A stretch of DNA of 60,972 nt from Planctomycetota bacterium (GTDB lineage Bacteria; Planctomycetota; Planctomycetia; Isosphaerales; Isosphaeraceae), in the NCBI GenBank assembly GCA_021791715.1, contig JAJYWB010000034.1:1-60972 (forward strand). The letters are read 5' to 3'. The first letter of the stretch is position 1. Each line of letters opens with the position of its first letter. Below the pieces are notes generated by a model. That model did no database searches. It worked only from the letters and a program-made list of their open reading frames with translations, and was not told the DNA's origin. A program made the translations under genes and the position numbers. Below are positions 34,001 through 41,932 of the stretch, piece by piece.

Positions 34001-34392
34001 ATGACGATTGAGGTCATTGGAGCTTCGATTCGGGCTCGAATCCGACCTTTCCTGAACGCTCCAAGAGGTCGAATCCGCCCTGGAGGAGTCGCCTTGCGGG
34101 GTGAATTCTCTTGGTTGTCTTCGTTTTCGGAGATCGGGACGACATCGAGGATCGTCCCCGCCGAGAGTTCGATTTCGGCGCCGTTCCACTTGGGATCGGC
34201 TTCGAGCGCGTAGAGCCAGTCGATCTCGAGCGTCAATCCGACGCGTCGGTCGTTCCAATCGACTCCTTCAGGATCGCGCGCGGCGCGAGCGCAGAGGCCC
34301 CAAAGCACGACGAGAGCGAGAACGCCCCACGTCTTTGGATTAGCCTGCGAAACGCGTTTCCGTTGGTTCCAAAGATCACGAATTCGCGTCAA
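31039..34392 (-). CDS. Large orphan membrane-anchored protein, unknown function
   Basis: A 1117-aa protein with one hydrophobic helix (about 22-38, VLALVVLWGLCARAA) serving as signal or anchor. Several beta-rich segments follow; a central region (about 560-870) has alternating strands and helices such as VATLVLDRRNITYWLETSFDGL and GFGGILVRLGTEG, which could be a TIM-like glycosidase fold. This is a guess from texture only. The C-terminal region (about 980-1117) is again beta-rich. I cannot assign a family. The start is TTG at 34392 with GGGG upstream, so the exact N-terminus is uncertain. Codon use matches the neighbours, and the frame is continuous over 3.3 kb. Confidence 0.72.
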   Translation of the reverse strand: MTRIRDLWNQRKRVSQANPKTWGVLALVVLWGLCARAARDPEGVDWNDRRVGLTLEIDWLYALEADPKWNGAEIELSAGTILDVVPISENEDNQENSPRKATPPGRIRPLGAFRKGRIRARIEAPMTSIVIVRGAGRSIPIPLLAILDGPRRSELGEPLQVTVSRPEWDAVNLSVEGGRGEAGILEPGTITRLKVGVNLFSTLALEVPARLSLELKPIRGGEAVWRDERRGMIATNNAADSQPSREFQIPAPPIEGTYRLDIILSWDAPVGEQEGGKRLGRLMRWWRGGVATRTVGRRVTLAVVDPHETEPIPAAVDPAVPIAGEIVDFFDAGAARGKLRRSSISGKTVAADDEALTWEIPDGVFAGERRHERLRGILGRGGEPGRIDEPQGSECGWIAYPLKVKQPGKLHRLKLTIKEGRAESLGVLLLAPPTPGDRGRVALEASASSRTEGVEGGAGSTCFSWFVWPETAEPVLVVLNRGTSAVRLGAVELEEIGDIPTTSFARVAEGTATRSVGLRLSDRRDWDRFGGGVEGGLEDVVAIAKRLSDYARLCGASLVVLPRSVKPLGDRTAIDGRFHEDAFRPDRVEVATLVLDRRNITYWLETSFDGLSSRSAAADSADAKREAEARLGDRDEVHGRSDQPLNEMVQRAMIRSISELAGAHRGRKGFGGILVRLGTEGTLPGEVGIGVDDETYKRFFEEALDQSAVDAGAPAPTSLAADRFAQRSAFFLGGGRDPWEKWRSRRIGQLYAKLAAAAAAAAPGTVFAVATPGVDEGAAGIEARKVDREGSSARTAWRSIGLDPAQWPKNERSLILLRGVSTCAGGLRRDLSIDSELDAEVASYPRRGVLLGIDDLAASVERGERTRSSRIVAPFADPTTCDELTAHAIAAYDSRWVITGLAAASGREDSLRRFSGLFRSTPPPPETPAAPPLRIGVACRALETKNQTYLCLANDTPYEVRVLLSVSAPAGAIVETGSSWPGIAGFKRIEADRYMVELPPRGIASPRFKATGLKVAVLAANATEESLKIAKVRADELSARLGQSIRSSEVQRVSVVAAVPERRNARRVILAAVHAYQENRLAEFARLASSHWVDAEVEASPIRTGDASDLPSNRRRR

Positions 34393-34664
34393 AATGATTC
34401 AATCCCCATCCCTCGGCGGCCGATACAATCCGAACCGTTATTGCCCCGAATCGGTTTCAGGCTGTTGCATCCTTGAGGAAAATTCGACAAAATCATTTCG
34501 CTCGCACCAAAATGCTTGCCGGCTTATGAAGGACTCTCTCGCGGCATCGGTATGGATTTTGCAACTCATACTTTTCGCGCTAAAACGGATTGAACGACGT
34601 TTTCCCCCCACGGATTGAAGCCAAGTTCAGCCGATAAAAGTCCCAGAACACTGGGAGAGATAAA

Positions 34665-35519
34665 ATGCTTTGGACGATCGTATTGCTGCTATTGATCAAC
34701 AAACACGACGCTCTGGAACCGACCGATTATCTGGTTCCCGCGGGGTGGAAGGGGAACCCTTGGGGTCCCGAGGCGACCGCGGCACGCGAATCGGGCAAAC
34801 TTCCCCCGATCGTGATGACGGAGGGGATGAAGCGATGGGACGTGTGGGGGCGTAAGCACCTGAAAGACGGCGACATCGTTTTTCGTCGTGGTAAGGCGAG
34901 GATTCTCGCGGGATATTTCCCGATGAGCCGGTTCATCGCGAACGCGAGCGACAGCCCGTTCTCTCATACTGGAATCGTCTCGTTCGAGAAGGGGGAACCG
35001 GTCGTTTACGATACGACGAGCGGCGGGGTACGCAGGCAGCCGTTCGCGGTATGGGTTCTCGATAACGCGGGTCCGTTCGGAGTGAAACGACTGAAGGCTG
35101 AATACGCCAAGAAAACCTCGGCGGTGTTGGCGTATTGTCGCAACGTTTTTGAAACCCAGCCGCCGTTTGATTACGATCTCGCCGCGGGGGATTCGAGCCT
35201 GTATTGCGTGGAAATGACCGAAATGGCGTATCGTTCGGCTGGGATCAAGCTATCGGATCCGATCCGACTGGGAGATATGGATCGCGCCGCGGAATTTCCG
35301 ATCTGCATGTTTTGTTTTGCAACATTCTCTCATTTAAAGCTCGAACAATCGGCGTTTTTCCCCGGGAACGAGCGGACGGGGATCTGGTCGAGCCCGAATC
35401 TCGAGACGGTCTGCCCGCCGACGGGTCCGGTGGGATCGCCCGACCGGACGACGCTTGTCGATCCTCCCGCCGATACGGCCGAGGTGGCGGATCAGGGACG
35501 GATCGAGCCCAAAAGCTGA
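34665..35519 (+). CDS. YiiX/YebB-like NlpC/P60-type cysteine hydrolase
   Basis: A 284-aa protein with a short hydrophobic N-terminus (LWTIVLLLLIN, probable signal or anchor). Its permuted papain-like core has LKDGDIVFRRG (about 66-76), PFSHTGIVSF (His about 102) and SLYCVEMTEMAYRSAG (Cys about 186). The His-before-Cys order is that of the permuted NlpC/P60 group, whose members hydrolyse amide or lipid ester bonds in the envelope. The C-terminal 50 residues are Pro/Thr-rich and disordered. A clear GGGAGAG ribosome-binding site precedes the ATG. The zinc-ribbon gene follows in the same direction. Confidence 0.82.
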   Translation: MLWTIVLLLLINKHDALEPTDYLVPAGWKGNPWGPEATAARESGKLPPIVMTEGMKRWDVWGRKHLKDGDIVFRRGKARILAGYFPMSRFIANASDSPFSHTGIVSFEKGEPVVYDTTSGGVRRQPFAVWVLDNAGPFGVKRLKAEYAKKTSAVLAYCRNVFETQPPFDYDLAAGDSSLYCVEMTEMAYRSAGIKLSDPIRLGDMDRAAEFPICMFCFATFSHLKLEQSAFFPGNERTGIWSSPNLETVCPPTGPVGSPDRTTLVDPPADTAEVADQGRIEPKS

Positions 35520-35612
35520 ATCGTCGGGCCGCCTGGGAAAGGTTGGAATCGCGCTTGGTTGGATCGACCTTACTCGCTATAATAATAAAGAATGAGAGTG
35601 AGGAGGTCGGCG

Positions 35613-36107
35613 ATGCGGGTCGGCTGGATTCTCGCGATTTGCGTGGCGTTCGGCGGTACCGACGGCTCATCGAGTTCGAACGATTCCGCCGCGGATTCAA
35701 CCTCCGCGGCGACTCGGATCGTCACGCTTTCGGGCGAGGCGATCGAGCTTTCCAAGGCGCTCGCGGCGCTCGGCGTCCCCTCGGACGACGATCAGACGAA
35801 AAATCAAATCGTTCTCCGGACGAACGACGGCGCCCTTATGCCGCTTTTGAAGGACGAGGCGAGCCGGGCGTTGTTTCTCGACGCTCGATTGCGCGAACGA
35901 CCGATCTTGATCAACGCGCGGAAACACGACAAAATCCCCTACCTTCAGGCGTTGATCGTTCGAGTTAAGGTTGAAGGAGCGTACCGCGAGCCCCAGTATT
36001 ATTGCGAGGTTTGTACGATCAACGTTCGTTATCCACAAGTATGTCCGTGTTGTCAGGGACCGATGATTTTGAAGTTTAAGCCCGAAACCGGCGATCCTTC
36101 GCGTTGA
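35613..36107 (+). CDS. Exported protein with C-terminal zinc ribbon
   Basis: A 164-aa protein with an N-terminal signal-like helix (RVGWILAICVAFGG), a Ser/Asp-rich linker, a middle domain and a C-terminal CEVC (about 139-142) paired with CPCC (about 152-155), a likely zinc ribbon. I know similar short planctomycete proteins ending in this ribbon, but no function. The ATG at 35613 has GGAGG 7-8 nt upstream; the ATG 21 bp earlier lacks a site. It lies between the cysteine hydrolase and the glycosyltransferase genes, all rightward with short gaps. Confidence 0.75.
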   Translation: MRVGWILAICVAFGGTDGSSSSNDSAADSTSAATRIVTLSGEAIELSKALAALGVPSDDDQTKNQIVLRTNDGALMPLLKDEASRALFLDARLRERPILINARKHDKIPYLQALIVRVKVEGAYREPQYYCEVCTINVRYPQVCPCCQGPMILKFKPETGDPSR

Positions 36108-36167
36108 TCCTAAAGAAGTAGGGTTCAATCACGGCGGCGGCGCGATCCGCCGAGGACGATTTCCGCC

Positions 36168-37373
36168 ATGCTTGATCGCAATATCGTTCTCGGGACCGCG
36201 GCGCTCATCGCGGTCGCGACGACGGTTTTCTCGTTCCTCTCGATTCTCTGGACGCTTCGCAAGCGGCGGTTCTCGGCCGAGGCTTGGAATTTCACACCTC
36301 CGGTCACGATTCTCAAACCGCTCAAGGGGTGCGACGAGGGGCTCGAAGAGAACCTCGCGGGGTTCTTCAACCTCGATTATCCCGAGTATCAATTAATCTT
36401 CGGCGTCGCCGACCGCGACGACCCGGCGATCGCCGTCGTCGAGCATCTGATCGATCGCTTTCCCGATCGCGACGCGCGTCTCGTCGTCGGCAATCCCGTT
36501 TTCGGTCTCAACCCCAAGGTCGAGAACCTCGCCGCGATGGACCGATATCGCAAGCACGATTACTTATTAATAAGTGATTCGAACGTCCGCGTTCGTCCCA
36601 CGTATTTGCGCGAAACGATCGTTTATTTAAGCGATCCGTCGGTGGGGCTGGTATCGAACTTATTCGTCGGCGCGGGGGAGCGTCAACTGGGGGCGATTCT
36701 CGAGAATTTGCAGTTGAACGGATTCATCGCGGGGGGAATGGCGTCGGCTTCGGCGCTTGGAATCACTTGCGTCGTGGGCAAATCGATGCTGATGCCGGCG
36801 CGTGCTTTGGCGGCGATCGGCGGGTTCGCGTCGGTGCGCAATTTGCTCGCCGAGGATCAGGCGATCGGAGTCAAGGTGCGGAAGGCGGGCTACGCGGTCC
36901 GTTTAAGCCGACACGTGATTGAAAACGTAAACAAAGACCGAGGAATTCGCTGGTTCCTCAATCGTCATTCGCGGTGGTATAAGATCCGCCGTCGGATGGC
37001 CGCGCCGGCGTTTCTCGTCGAGCCGACCGCCAATCTGACCGCGACGGGGCTCGTCTGGGCGTTCTCGGGCGATTCGGGTATCGCCTGGGGCGGGATGGCG
37101 TTTCTGTTAGGAATTGGAATCGCCCGCGACGCGATCCAGACGAAAATCCTTCGCGGCTCGTTCCCCAATCCGCGGCATCTCCTCTTAAGTCCCGTCAAAG
37201 ATCTCGTCCTGCTCGCCGTTTGGCTCGACGCGCTCGTTTCGGATCGGATCGAATGGCGCGGCAATCGCTTCCTCATCGGTCGCTTCACGCGATTAAGAAG
37301 CGGCAGAACGACGCGCCGCGTCCGCCGTCGCGTTCGCAAAATTCGCCGCGTTCGCAAGCATCATCACGAATAA
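36168..37373 (+). CDS. GT21-type glycosyltransferase (ceramide glucosyltransferase/HpnI-like)
   Basis: A 401-aa membrane glycosyltransferase of the GT2/GT21 fold. It has an N-terminal helix (about 5-28), VTILKPLKGCDEGLEENL, the D1 region GVADRDDP, the metal-binding SDSNVRV (D2), LAEDQAIG (D3) and NRHSRWYKIRR, a Q/RxxRW-type acceptor motif, then two to three C-terminal helices. GT21 enzymes glycosylate ceramide, and the bacterial HpnI branch adds N-acetylglucosamine to bacteriohopanetetrol; which lipid is used here cannot be decided. The C-terminus is strongly basic (RTTRRVRRRVRKIRRVRK) and ends HHHE, which is unusual and may contact membrane phosphates. Confidence 0.85.
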   Translation: MLDRNIVLGTAALIAVATTVFSFLSILWTLRKRRFSAEAWNFTPPVTILKPLKGCDEGLEENLAGFFNLDYPEYQLIFGVADRDDPAIAVVEHLIDRFPDRDARLVVGNPVFGLNPKVENLAAMDRYRKHDYLLISDSNVRVRPTYLRETIVYLSDPSVGLVSNLFVGAGERQLGAILENLQLNGFIAGGMASASALGITCVVGKSMLMPARALAAIGGFASVRNLLAEDQAIGVKVRKAGYAVRLSRHVIENVNKDRGIRWFLNRHSRWYKIRRRMAAPAFLVEPTANLTATGLVWAFSGDSGIAWGGMAFLLGIGIARDAIQTKILRGSFPNPRHLLLSPVKDLVLLAVWLDALVSDRIEWRGNRFLIGRFTRLRSGRTTRRVRRRVRKIRRVRKHHHE

Positions 37374-37563
37374 ATGTTTTTGCTCGATACGATCACGAGC
37401 CGAAACAAACGTTTCCGGCGTGAAACTCGTCGTTTCGTATCCCGCGCTTGAATGAAAACCGTTGGAATCGCCGGCACGTACGCGATCGATCCTTCCCGAC
37501 CGAAAGCGACCGAAACGCTTGAAAACGGCTCGAACGATCGCTTCCGATTCGATTCCGAGAACC

Positions 37564-37595
37564 AAAAGAAAACGCCCTCCGATTTTCGGAGGGCG
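37564..37595 (-). terminator. Intrinsic terminator of small lipoprotein gene
   Basis: A perfect 10-bp stem, CGCCCTCCGA (37573-37582) with TCGGAGGGCG (37586-37595), has a 3-nt loop and, read leftward, is followed by TTTTCTTTT. It lies 25 bp after the stop of the leftward 53-aa lipoprotein gene and could also stop rightward transcription from the glycosyltransferase gene. Confidence 0.88.
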
Positions 37596-37620
37596 CTTTC
37601 TCGCAAAAATCAAACCCGGC

Positions 37621-37782
37621 TCACTTGGCCGCGTCGGCGGGCTTGGGCGCGTCGGCGGGCTTGGCCGCGTCGGCGGGCTTGGTGTCGGCGGGCTTCTCAT
37701 CACCCGAGCATCCGATGATGGCGGTGGGGGCGAAGATCGCGAAACCGACGAAAAGAAAGGCGGCGAGAATACGCTTGTTCAT
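37621..37782 (-). CDS. Small lipoprotein with KPAD repeats (53 aa)
   Basis: A short leftward gene starting ATG at 37782 with GAGGAA about 9 nt upstream. The signal peptide NKRILAAFLFVGFAIFAPT leads to an A-I-I-G-C lipobox (Cys about 27). The mature part is an acidic/basic repeat built from PAD-K units (DEKPADTKPADAAKPADAPK in part). Such short KPAD/PAD lipoproteins are frequent in planctomycetes; function unknown. The perfect terminator 25 bp after the stop supports a real, monocistronic gene. It is convergent with the glycosyltransferase gene and divergent from hrpB. Confidence 0.85.
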   Translation of the reverse strand: MNKRILAAFLFVGFAIFAPTAIIGCSGDEKPADTKPADAAKPADAPKPADAAK

Positions 37783-37973
37783 GGCATGGGTTCCTCAATA
37801 AGGTGAGCTTCGGCGGCGCCTCCCCTACGAGGCAAATCCCCGCCGTCGCGATGTTATACCGAACCCGAAGGCGTGATACCAGTCCCCGGCACGACTTACT
37901 TTGATTATCGTCGGAAGGAACCGTCGAACCAAAAGCCGTCGTGTCTTGATTCCATAAAGGCGATTTTATCTCG

Positions 37974-40577
37974 ATGTTAGACCCGCTTCCCCTCGATCCT
38001 TATCTCGATGAGATCGTCGCGACCGTCGCCGAACGACGATCGCTCGTCCTCTCGGCCGCTCCAGGATCGGGAAAAACGACGCGATTGGCGCCCGCTCTCG
38101 CTCGATCGGGCGTTTTGAAAAGCGATCAAGCGATCGTCGTCCTCGAGCCCCGCAGGGTCGCCGCGCGAGCCGCCGCGGCGCGGATCGCTTACGAACAAGG
38201 CGTGAGCCTTGGTAACGAGGTCGGCTATCACGTCCGCGACGATCGTCGCTACGGGCCGAACACCAAAATACGCGTCGTCACTGAGGGTATCCTCAACCGT
38301 CAAATCGTCGCCGATCCGTTCCTCGAAGGCGTCGGCGCCGTCGTTCTTGATGAATTCCACGAACGGAGCGTTCATACCGATCTCGCGATCGCGCTTTGCC
38401 GGATGATTCGCGCAGAGGCTCGCGAAGATCTCGTCGTCGTCGTGATGTCGGCGACTCTCGACGCCGAACCGATCGCGCAATTCCTCGGCGATTGTCCCAT
38501 TCTGAACATCCCCGGAAGATCGCATCCCGTCGCGATCGAATACCGCGAGACCTCCAACGAACCCTTGGAATATTCGGTCAAAATTGCTTTGGAAGACGTG
38601 TTGAAGCGAACGAATGAACAAGGTGATATTCTCGTATTCTTACCTGGAATGCGCGAGATCGAACGGACCGCGCGGAGCGTCGCGGGGCTCGCCGAGCTTC
38701 ATCGGCTTACGATCACGCCGCTTCACGGAAGCTTATCGGCCGAAACGCAGGATCGAGCCCTCAGACCCGCTCCCGGCGGCTTTCGCAAGGTCGTGCTCGC
38801 GACCAACATCGCCGAAACATCGCTCACGATCGACGGCGTGACGACCGTGATCGATTGCGGCAAGGCGAGGATCGCGAGCTTCGACCCGGTGCGCGGGCTC
38901 GATCGCCTCGAAACACGCTCGATCAGCCGCGCCTCCGCGGCGCAGCGAGCGGGAAGAGCAGGCCGAACCGCCCCCGGCGCATGCGTGCGACTCTACTCGC
39001 AACGTTCTCACGCCCGCTTTCAAGAATATGAATCTCCTGAAATAAAACGTGTTGATTTATGTTCAACTATTCTGGCGATTCACGAACTTGGAATCGCCGA
39101 TATCCGCGGCTTTTCCTGGTTCGACCCTCCCCCCGAGGAATCGATCGCGGGCGCCGAAAAGCTGTTGATCAAGCTCTCGGCGCTCGATCGCGATTCCCGA
39201 ACGATCACCTCCCTCGGCCGACGGATCGCTTCGATCCCGGTTCACCCTCGATTGGGCCGGCTCCTCGTCGAAGCCTCGGATTGGGGCGTGATCGAACAGG
39301 GCGCGGCGGTCGCCGCGATCCTTTCCGAACCCGATATTCTCGTGGCGAACCACGAAAACCCGGGACGATTTCAGGGGAAGGCTCAAAAGCGATCGCACCA
39401 GGTTTCCGACGTCCTCGTTCGGCTCGACGCGCTCACCGAGGCCCGCGAGGATCGCTTCTCACCCCGACTCCGCGCGACCGGAATCGATCCCGAACGAGCA
39501 CGCCGGGTCGATCGCGTGCGCCGCGAGCTGGAACGGATCGCGAAAATCGAACACAAAAGAAATCGTCAATCGCCGCCGACGAAGCGTAACGATTCTTTTG
39601 ATATTGATGAGTTTATACTTAAACTTGTTTTACGCGCGTATCCCGATCGCGTCGCCAGGCGTCGTCCCGCGGGCTCGGCGACGGGGGTGACGACGGGGGG
39701 TCGCGGAGTTCGCCTCGCGGCCGAATCGGTCGTGCGGAGCGGGGATTTGTTCGTCGCGATCGATCCCCGCGACGATCGTCGCGGAGGCGTGCTCGAAGCC
39801 CGCGTATCGATCGCGAGCTGGATCGACAGAGAATGGCTGAATGATCTCTTCGCCGATGCGATTCGGCGCGAAAGAACGGTCCATTTCGATCCCGATCGTC
39901 GTAAGATCATCGGTATGATTCGTACGTTTTATGACGACCTCCTTCTTGGCGAAGACTCGGGCGTTTCGATCGACGCCGATCTCGCCGGAAAGGCGCTCGC
40001 CGAGGCTCTTTCAATCGACTCCAAAGGCTGGATCGAAGCCGACGAATCAGCTTCGGCGTGGCTCGCTCGGCTCGATTGGTTGCGGAAAACGTTCCCCGAA
40101 TCGGATTGGCCCGAGCCGCCCGATACGTCGCTCGCCGATGTGATCGCGAACGCTTGCTCGGGCAAAACGGCAGAAGCCGAAGCTCGCCGCGTTCCGTTGG
40201 TTCCGCTCCTCGAATCACTATTGTCATACGATCAAATTCGCCTGATGCGCGATCTCGCTCCCGAAACGATCACGCTGCCGAACGGTCGGTCGGTTCGTGT
40301 CGTTTATTCCCTTGATCAACCGCCGCGAATCGCCGCCAAGATCCAGGAACTCTTCGGCTGGAAATCGACCCCGACGATCGCGGGAGGTCGAGTTCGCGTG
40401 CTGCTCGAAATCCTTGGGCCGAATTATCGCCCCATGCAACGGACCGACGACCTCGCCGGCTTCTGGCGAACGACGTATTTTCAGGCGAGGAAAGACCTCC
40501 GCGGGCGTTACCCCAAGCACGCGTGGCCCGACGACCCCCTCGCCGCGACCGCGGCGACCCGACCGCGAAAACCTTAA
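37974..40577 (+). CDS. hrpB: ATP-dependent RNA helicase HrpB
   Basis: An 867-aa DEAH-box helicase. It has Walker A SAAPGSGKTT (27-36), EPRRVAARAAA (Ia), VVLDEFHERS (motif II with DEFH), VMSATLDAEP (III), LVFLPGMREIERT, LATNIAETSLTIDGV (V) and AAQRAGRAGRTAPG (VI), then the HA2-like and HrpB-specific C-terminal domains with SLLSYDQIRLMRDLAPETI. Length and order match HrpB (about 800-850 aa). Its precise cellular role is unclear in most bacteria. The ATG at 37974 has only a weak site. The Arg/Lys-rich loop near 510-560 is longer than in E. coli. Monocistronic; plsX follows after its own promoter. Confidence 0.93.
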   Translation: MLDPLPLDPYLDEIVATVAERRSLVLSAAPGSGKTTRLAPALARSGVLKSDQAIVVLEPRRVAARAAAARIAYEQGVSLGNEVGYHVRDDRRYGPNTKIRVVTEGILNRQIVADPFLEGVGAVVLDEFHERSVHTDLAIALCRMIRAEAREDLVVVVMSATLDAEPIAQFLGDCPILNIPGRSHPVAIEYRETSNEPLEYSVKIALEDVLKRTNEQGDILVFLPGMREIERTARSVAGLAELHRLTITPLHGSLSAETQDRALRPAPGGFRKVVLATNIAETSLTIDGVTTVIDCGKARIASFDPVRGLDRLETRSISRASAAQRAGRAGRTAPGACVRLYSQRSHARFQEYESPEIKRVDLCSTILAIHELGIADIRGFSWFDPPPEESIAGAEKLLIKLSALDRDSRTITSLGRRIASIPVHPRLGRLLVEASDWGVIEQGAAVAAILSEPDILVANHENPGRFQGKAQKRSHQVSDVLVRLDALTEAREDRFSPRLRATGIDPERARRVDRVRRELERIAKIEHKRNRQSPPTKRNDSFDIDEFILKLVLRAYPDRVARRRPAGSATGVTTGGRGVRLAAESVVRSGDLFVAIDPRDDRRGGVLEARVSIASWIDREWLNDLFADAIRRERTVHFDPDRRKIIGMIRTFYDDLLLGEDSGVSIDADLAGKALAEALSIDSKGWIEADESASAWLARLDWLRKTFPESDWPEPPDTSLADVIANACSGKTAEAEARRVPLVPLLESLLSYDQIRLMRDLAPETITLPNGRSVRVVYSLDQPPRIAAKIQELFGWKSTPTIAGGRVRVLLEILGPNYRPMQRTDDLAGFWRTTYFQARKDLRGRYPKHAWPDDPLAATAATRPRKP

Positions 40578-40696
40578 TGCATTGACATACAAGATATTAA
40601 CAAACAGTTGAGCTTTATAACTCGAGAAAGGCGAAAATCGAAGGGGGCGGCGATCGCGATTATTCTTGGGGGAATTCAAGTTTTGTCGCCGATCGC

Positions 40697-40726
40697 TTGA
40701 CACTTCGAAGTCCAATTATCTACGAT
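40697..40726 (+). promoter_or_regulatory. Promoter for plsX-fabD
   Basis: A perfect TTGACA (40697-40702) and TACGAT (40721-40726) with 18-bp spacing point rightward at plsX, leaving a leader of about 87 nt before its ATG. The -10 box matches consensus at four of six positions. Confidence 0.55.
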
Positions 40727-40819
40727 GCCCGAACGCAAGGGGCGATTCCCTTCCGCGGGCGGCGAGTCGCTACGAATTCAACATTTAACGATCATTTTAC
40801 TCGTTTCGCGGAGAGTGTC

Positions 40820-41866
40820 ATGCGGATTGCCCTGGACGCGATGGGGGGCGATTTCGCTCCGGGTCCGATTGTCGCCGGAGCGGTTGAAGCGGTTCGGGAA
40901 CTCGGCGATATCGTCGTCGTACTCGTGGGAGATCAGGAGCGAATCGAGGCCGAGCTTTCCAAGCACGGCGACGTTCCCAGAGATCGCTTGCCGATCGTCC
41001 ATGCGTCTCAGGTCGTCGGGATGGAGGAGAAGCCCGTCGAGGCGTTACGAAAGAAGCGAGACAACTCGATCTCGGTCTGCTGGAAATTGATCGCCGGGGG
41101 CGACGTGAAAGCCGTCGTTTCGGCGGGGAACACGGGGGCGATGGTGGCCTCGGCGTTGTTCAACGCCAAGATGTTCCTTCCGGGCGTTCGGCGACCTGGA
41201 ATCGCCGCGATTTTCCCATCGCACAAAGGTCCGATTGTATTGATCGACGTCGGCGCCAATATGAATCCCAAGGCCGAGGATCTGTACCAATACGGCGTTA
41301 TGGGCGCGGTTTACGCCGAACAAATTCTCGGCGTTTCAGACGCCACGATCGGCCTGATGAACGTCGGTTCCGAGGAGGAAAAAGGGACCGAGCTCACCCG
41401 CGCCACGCATCTGCTTTATCAACGAAGCCCGTTGTGCGATCGATTCGTCGGCAACGTCGAGGGGCGCGATATTCACGACGGCCACGCTCGCGTGATCGTT
41501 TGCGAGGGGTTCGTCGGCAACGTCGTGCTCAAGGCGGGGGAGGGGGCGGTCGAATTCCTCTTCGCCGAGCTCAAAAAAGAACTCGGGCCGATCATCGCTC
41601 AGCTTCCGCCCGAAACCGCTCAAACGCTCATCAAAGGGCTCGGCGGGTTGAAGGCTCGATACGAATATCAAGAATACGGCGGCGGCCCGCTTCTCGGTAT
41701 TCGCGGAGCGTGCATCATTTGTCACGGATCGTCGGGCGCAAGGGCGATCAAAAACGCGGTCCGCGTCGCCGCGACGATGGCCGAGGATCGCGTCGGCGAA
41801 CGGATCATCCGTTGGCTCGGCGAAACTTCGAGCGATCGATCCGAATCCGAATCCGAAACCGGTTAA
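40820..41866 (+). CDS. plsX: Phosphate acyltransferase PlsX
   Basis: The 348-aa enzyme converts acyl-ACP to acyl phosphate, the donor for PlsY in phospholipid synthesis; it is peripheral to the inner membrane. It begins MRIALDAMGGDFAPG and carries VSAGNTGAMVASA, RPGIAAIFPS, LIDVGANMNPK, NVGSEEEKGT, DVIV-type VIVCEGFVGNVVLK and the late GPLLGIRGACIICHGSS, the usual PlsX series. The ATG at 40820 follows GGAGAG by 4 nt; the frame extends to 40697, but that region contains the promoter. The usual rpmF gene is absent upstream, and fabH is absent between plsX and fabD. Confidence 0.95.
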   Translation: MRIALDAMGGDFAPGPIVAGAVEAVRELGDIVVVLVGDQERIEAELSKHGDVPRDRLPIVHASQVVGMEEKPVEALRKKRDNSISVCWKLIAGGDVKAVVSAGNTGAMVASALFNAKMFLPGVRRPGIAAIFPSHKGPIVLIDVGANMNPKAEDLYQYGVMGAVYAEQILGVSDATIGLMNVGSEEEKGTELTRATHLLYQRSPLCDRFVGNVEGRDIHDGHARVIVCEGFVGNVVLKAGEGAVEFLFAELKKELGPIIAQLPPETAQTLIKGLGGLKARYEYQEYGGGPLLGIRGACIICHGSSGARAIKNAVRVAATMAEDRVGERIIRWLGETSSDRSESESETG

Positions 41867-41932
41867 CACCAGCTTGTAGATATATAACTATAAGAGATTG
41901 TAGATTTTAATCACGCGACGGGGTGGGAATCG

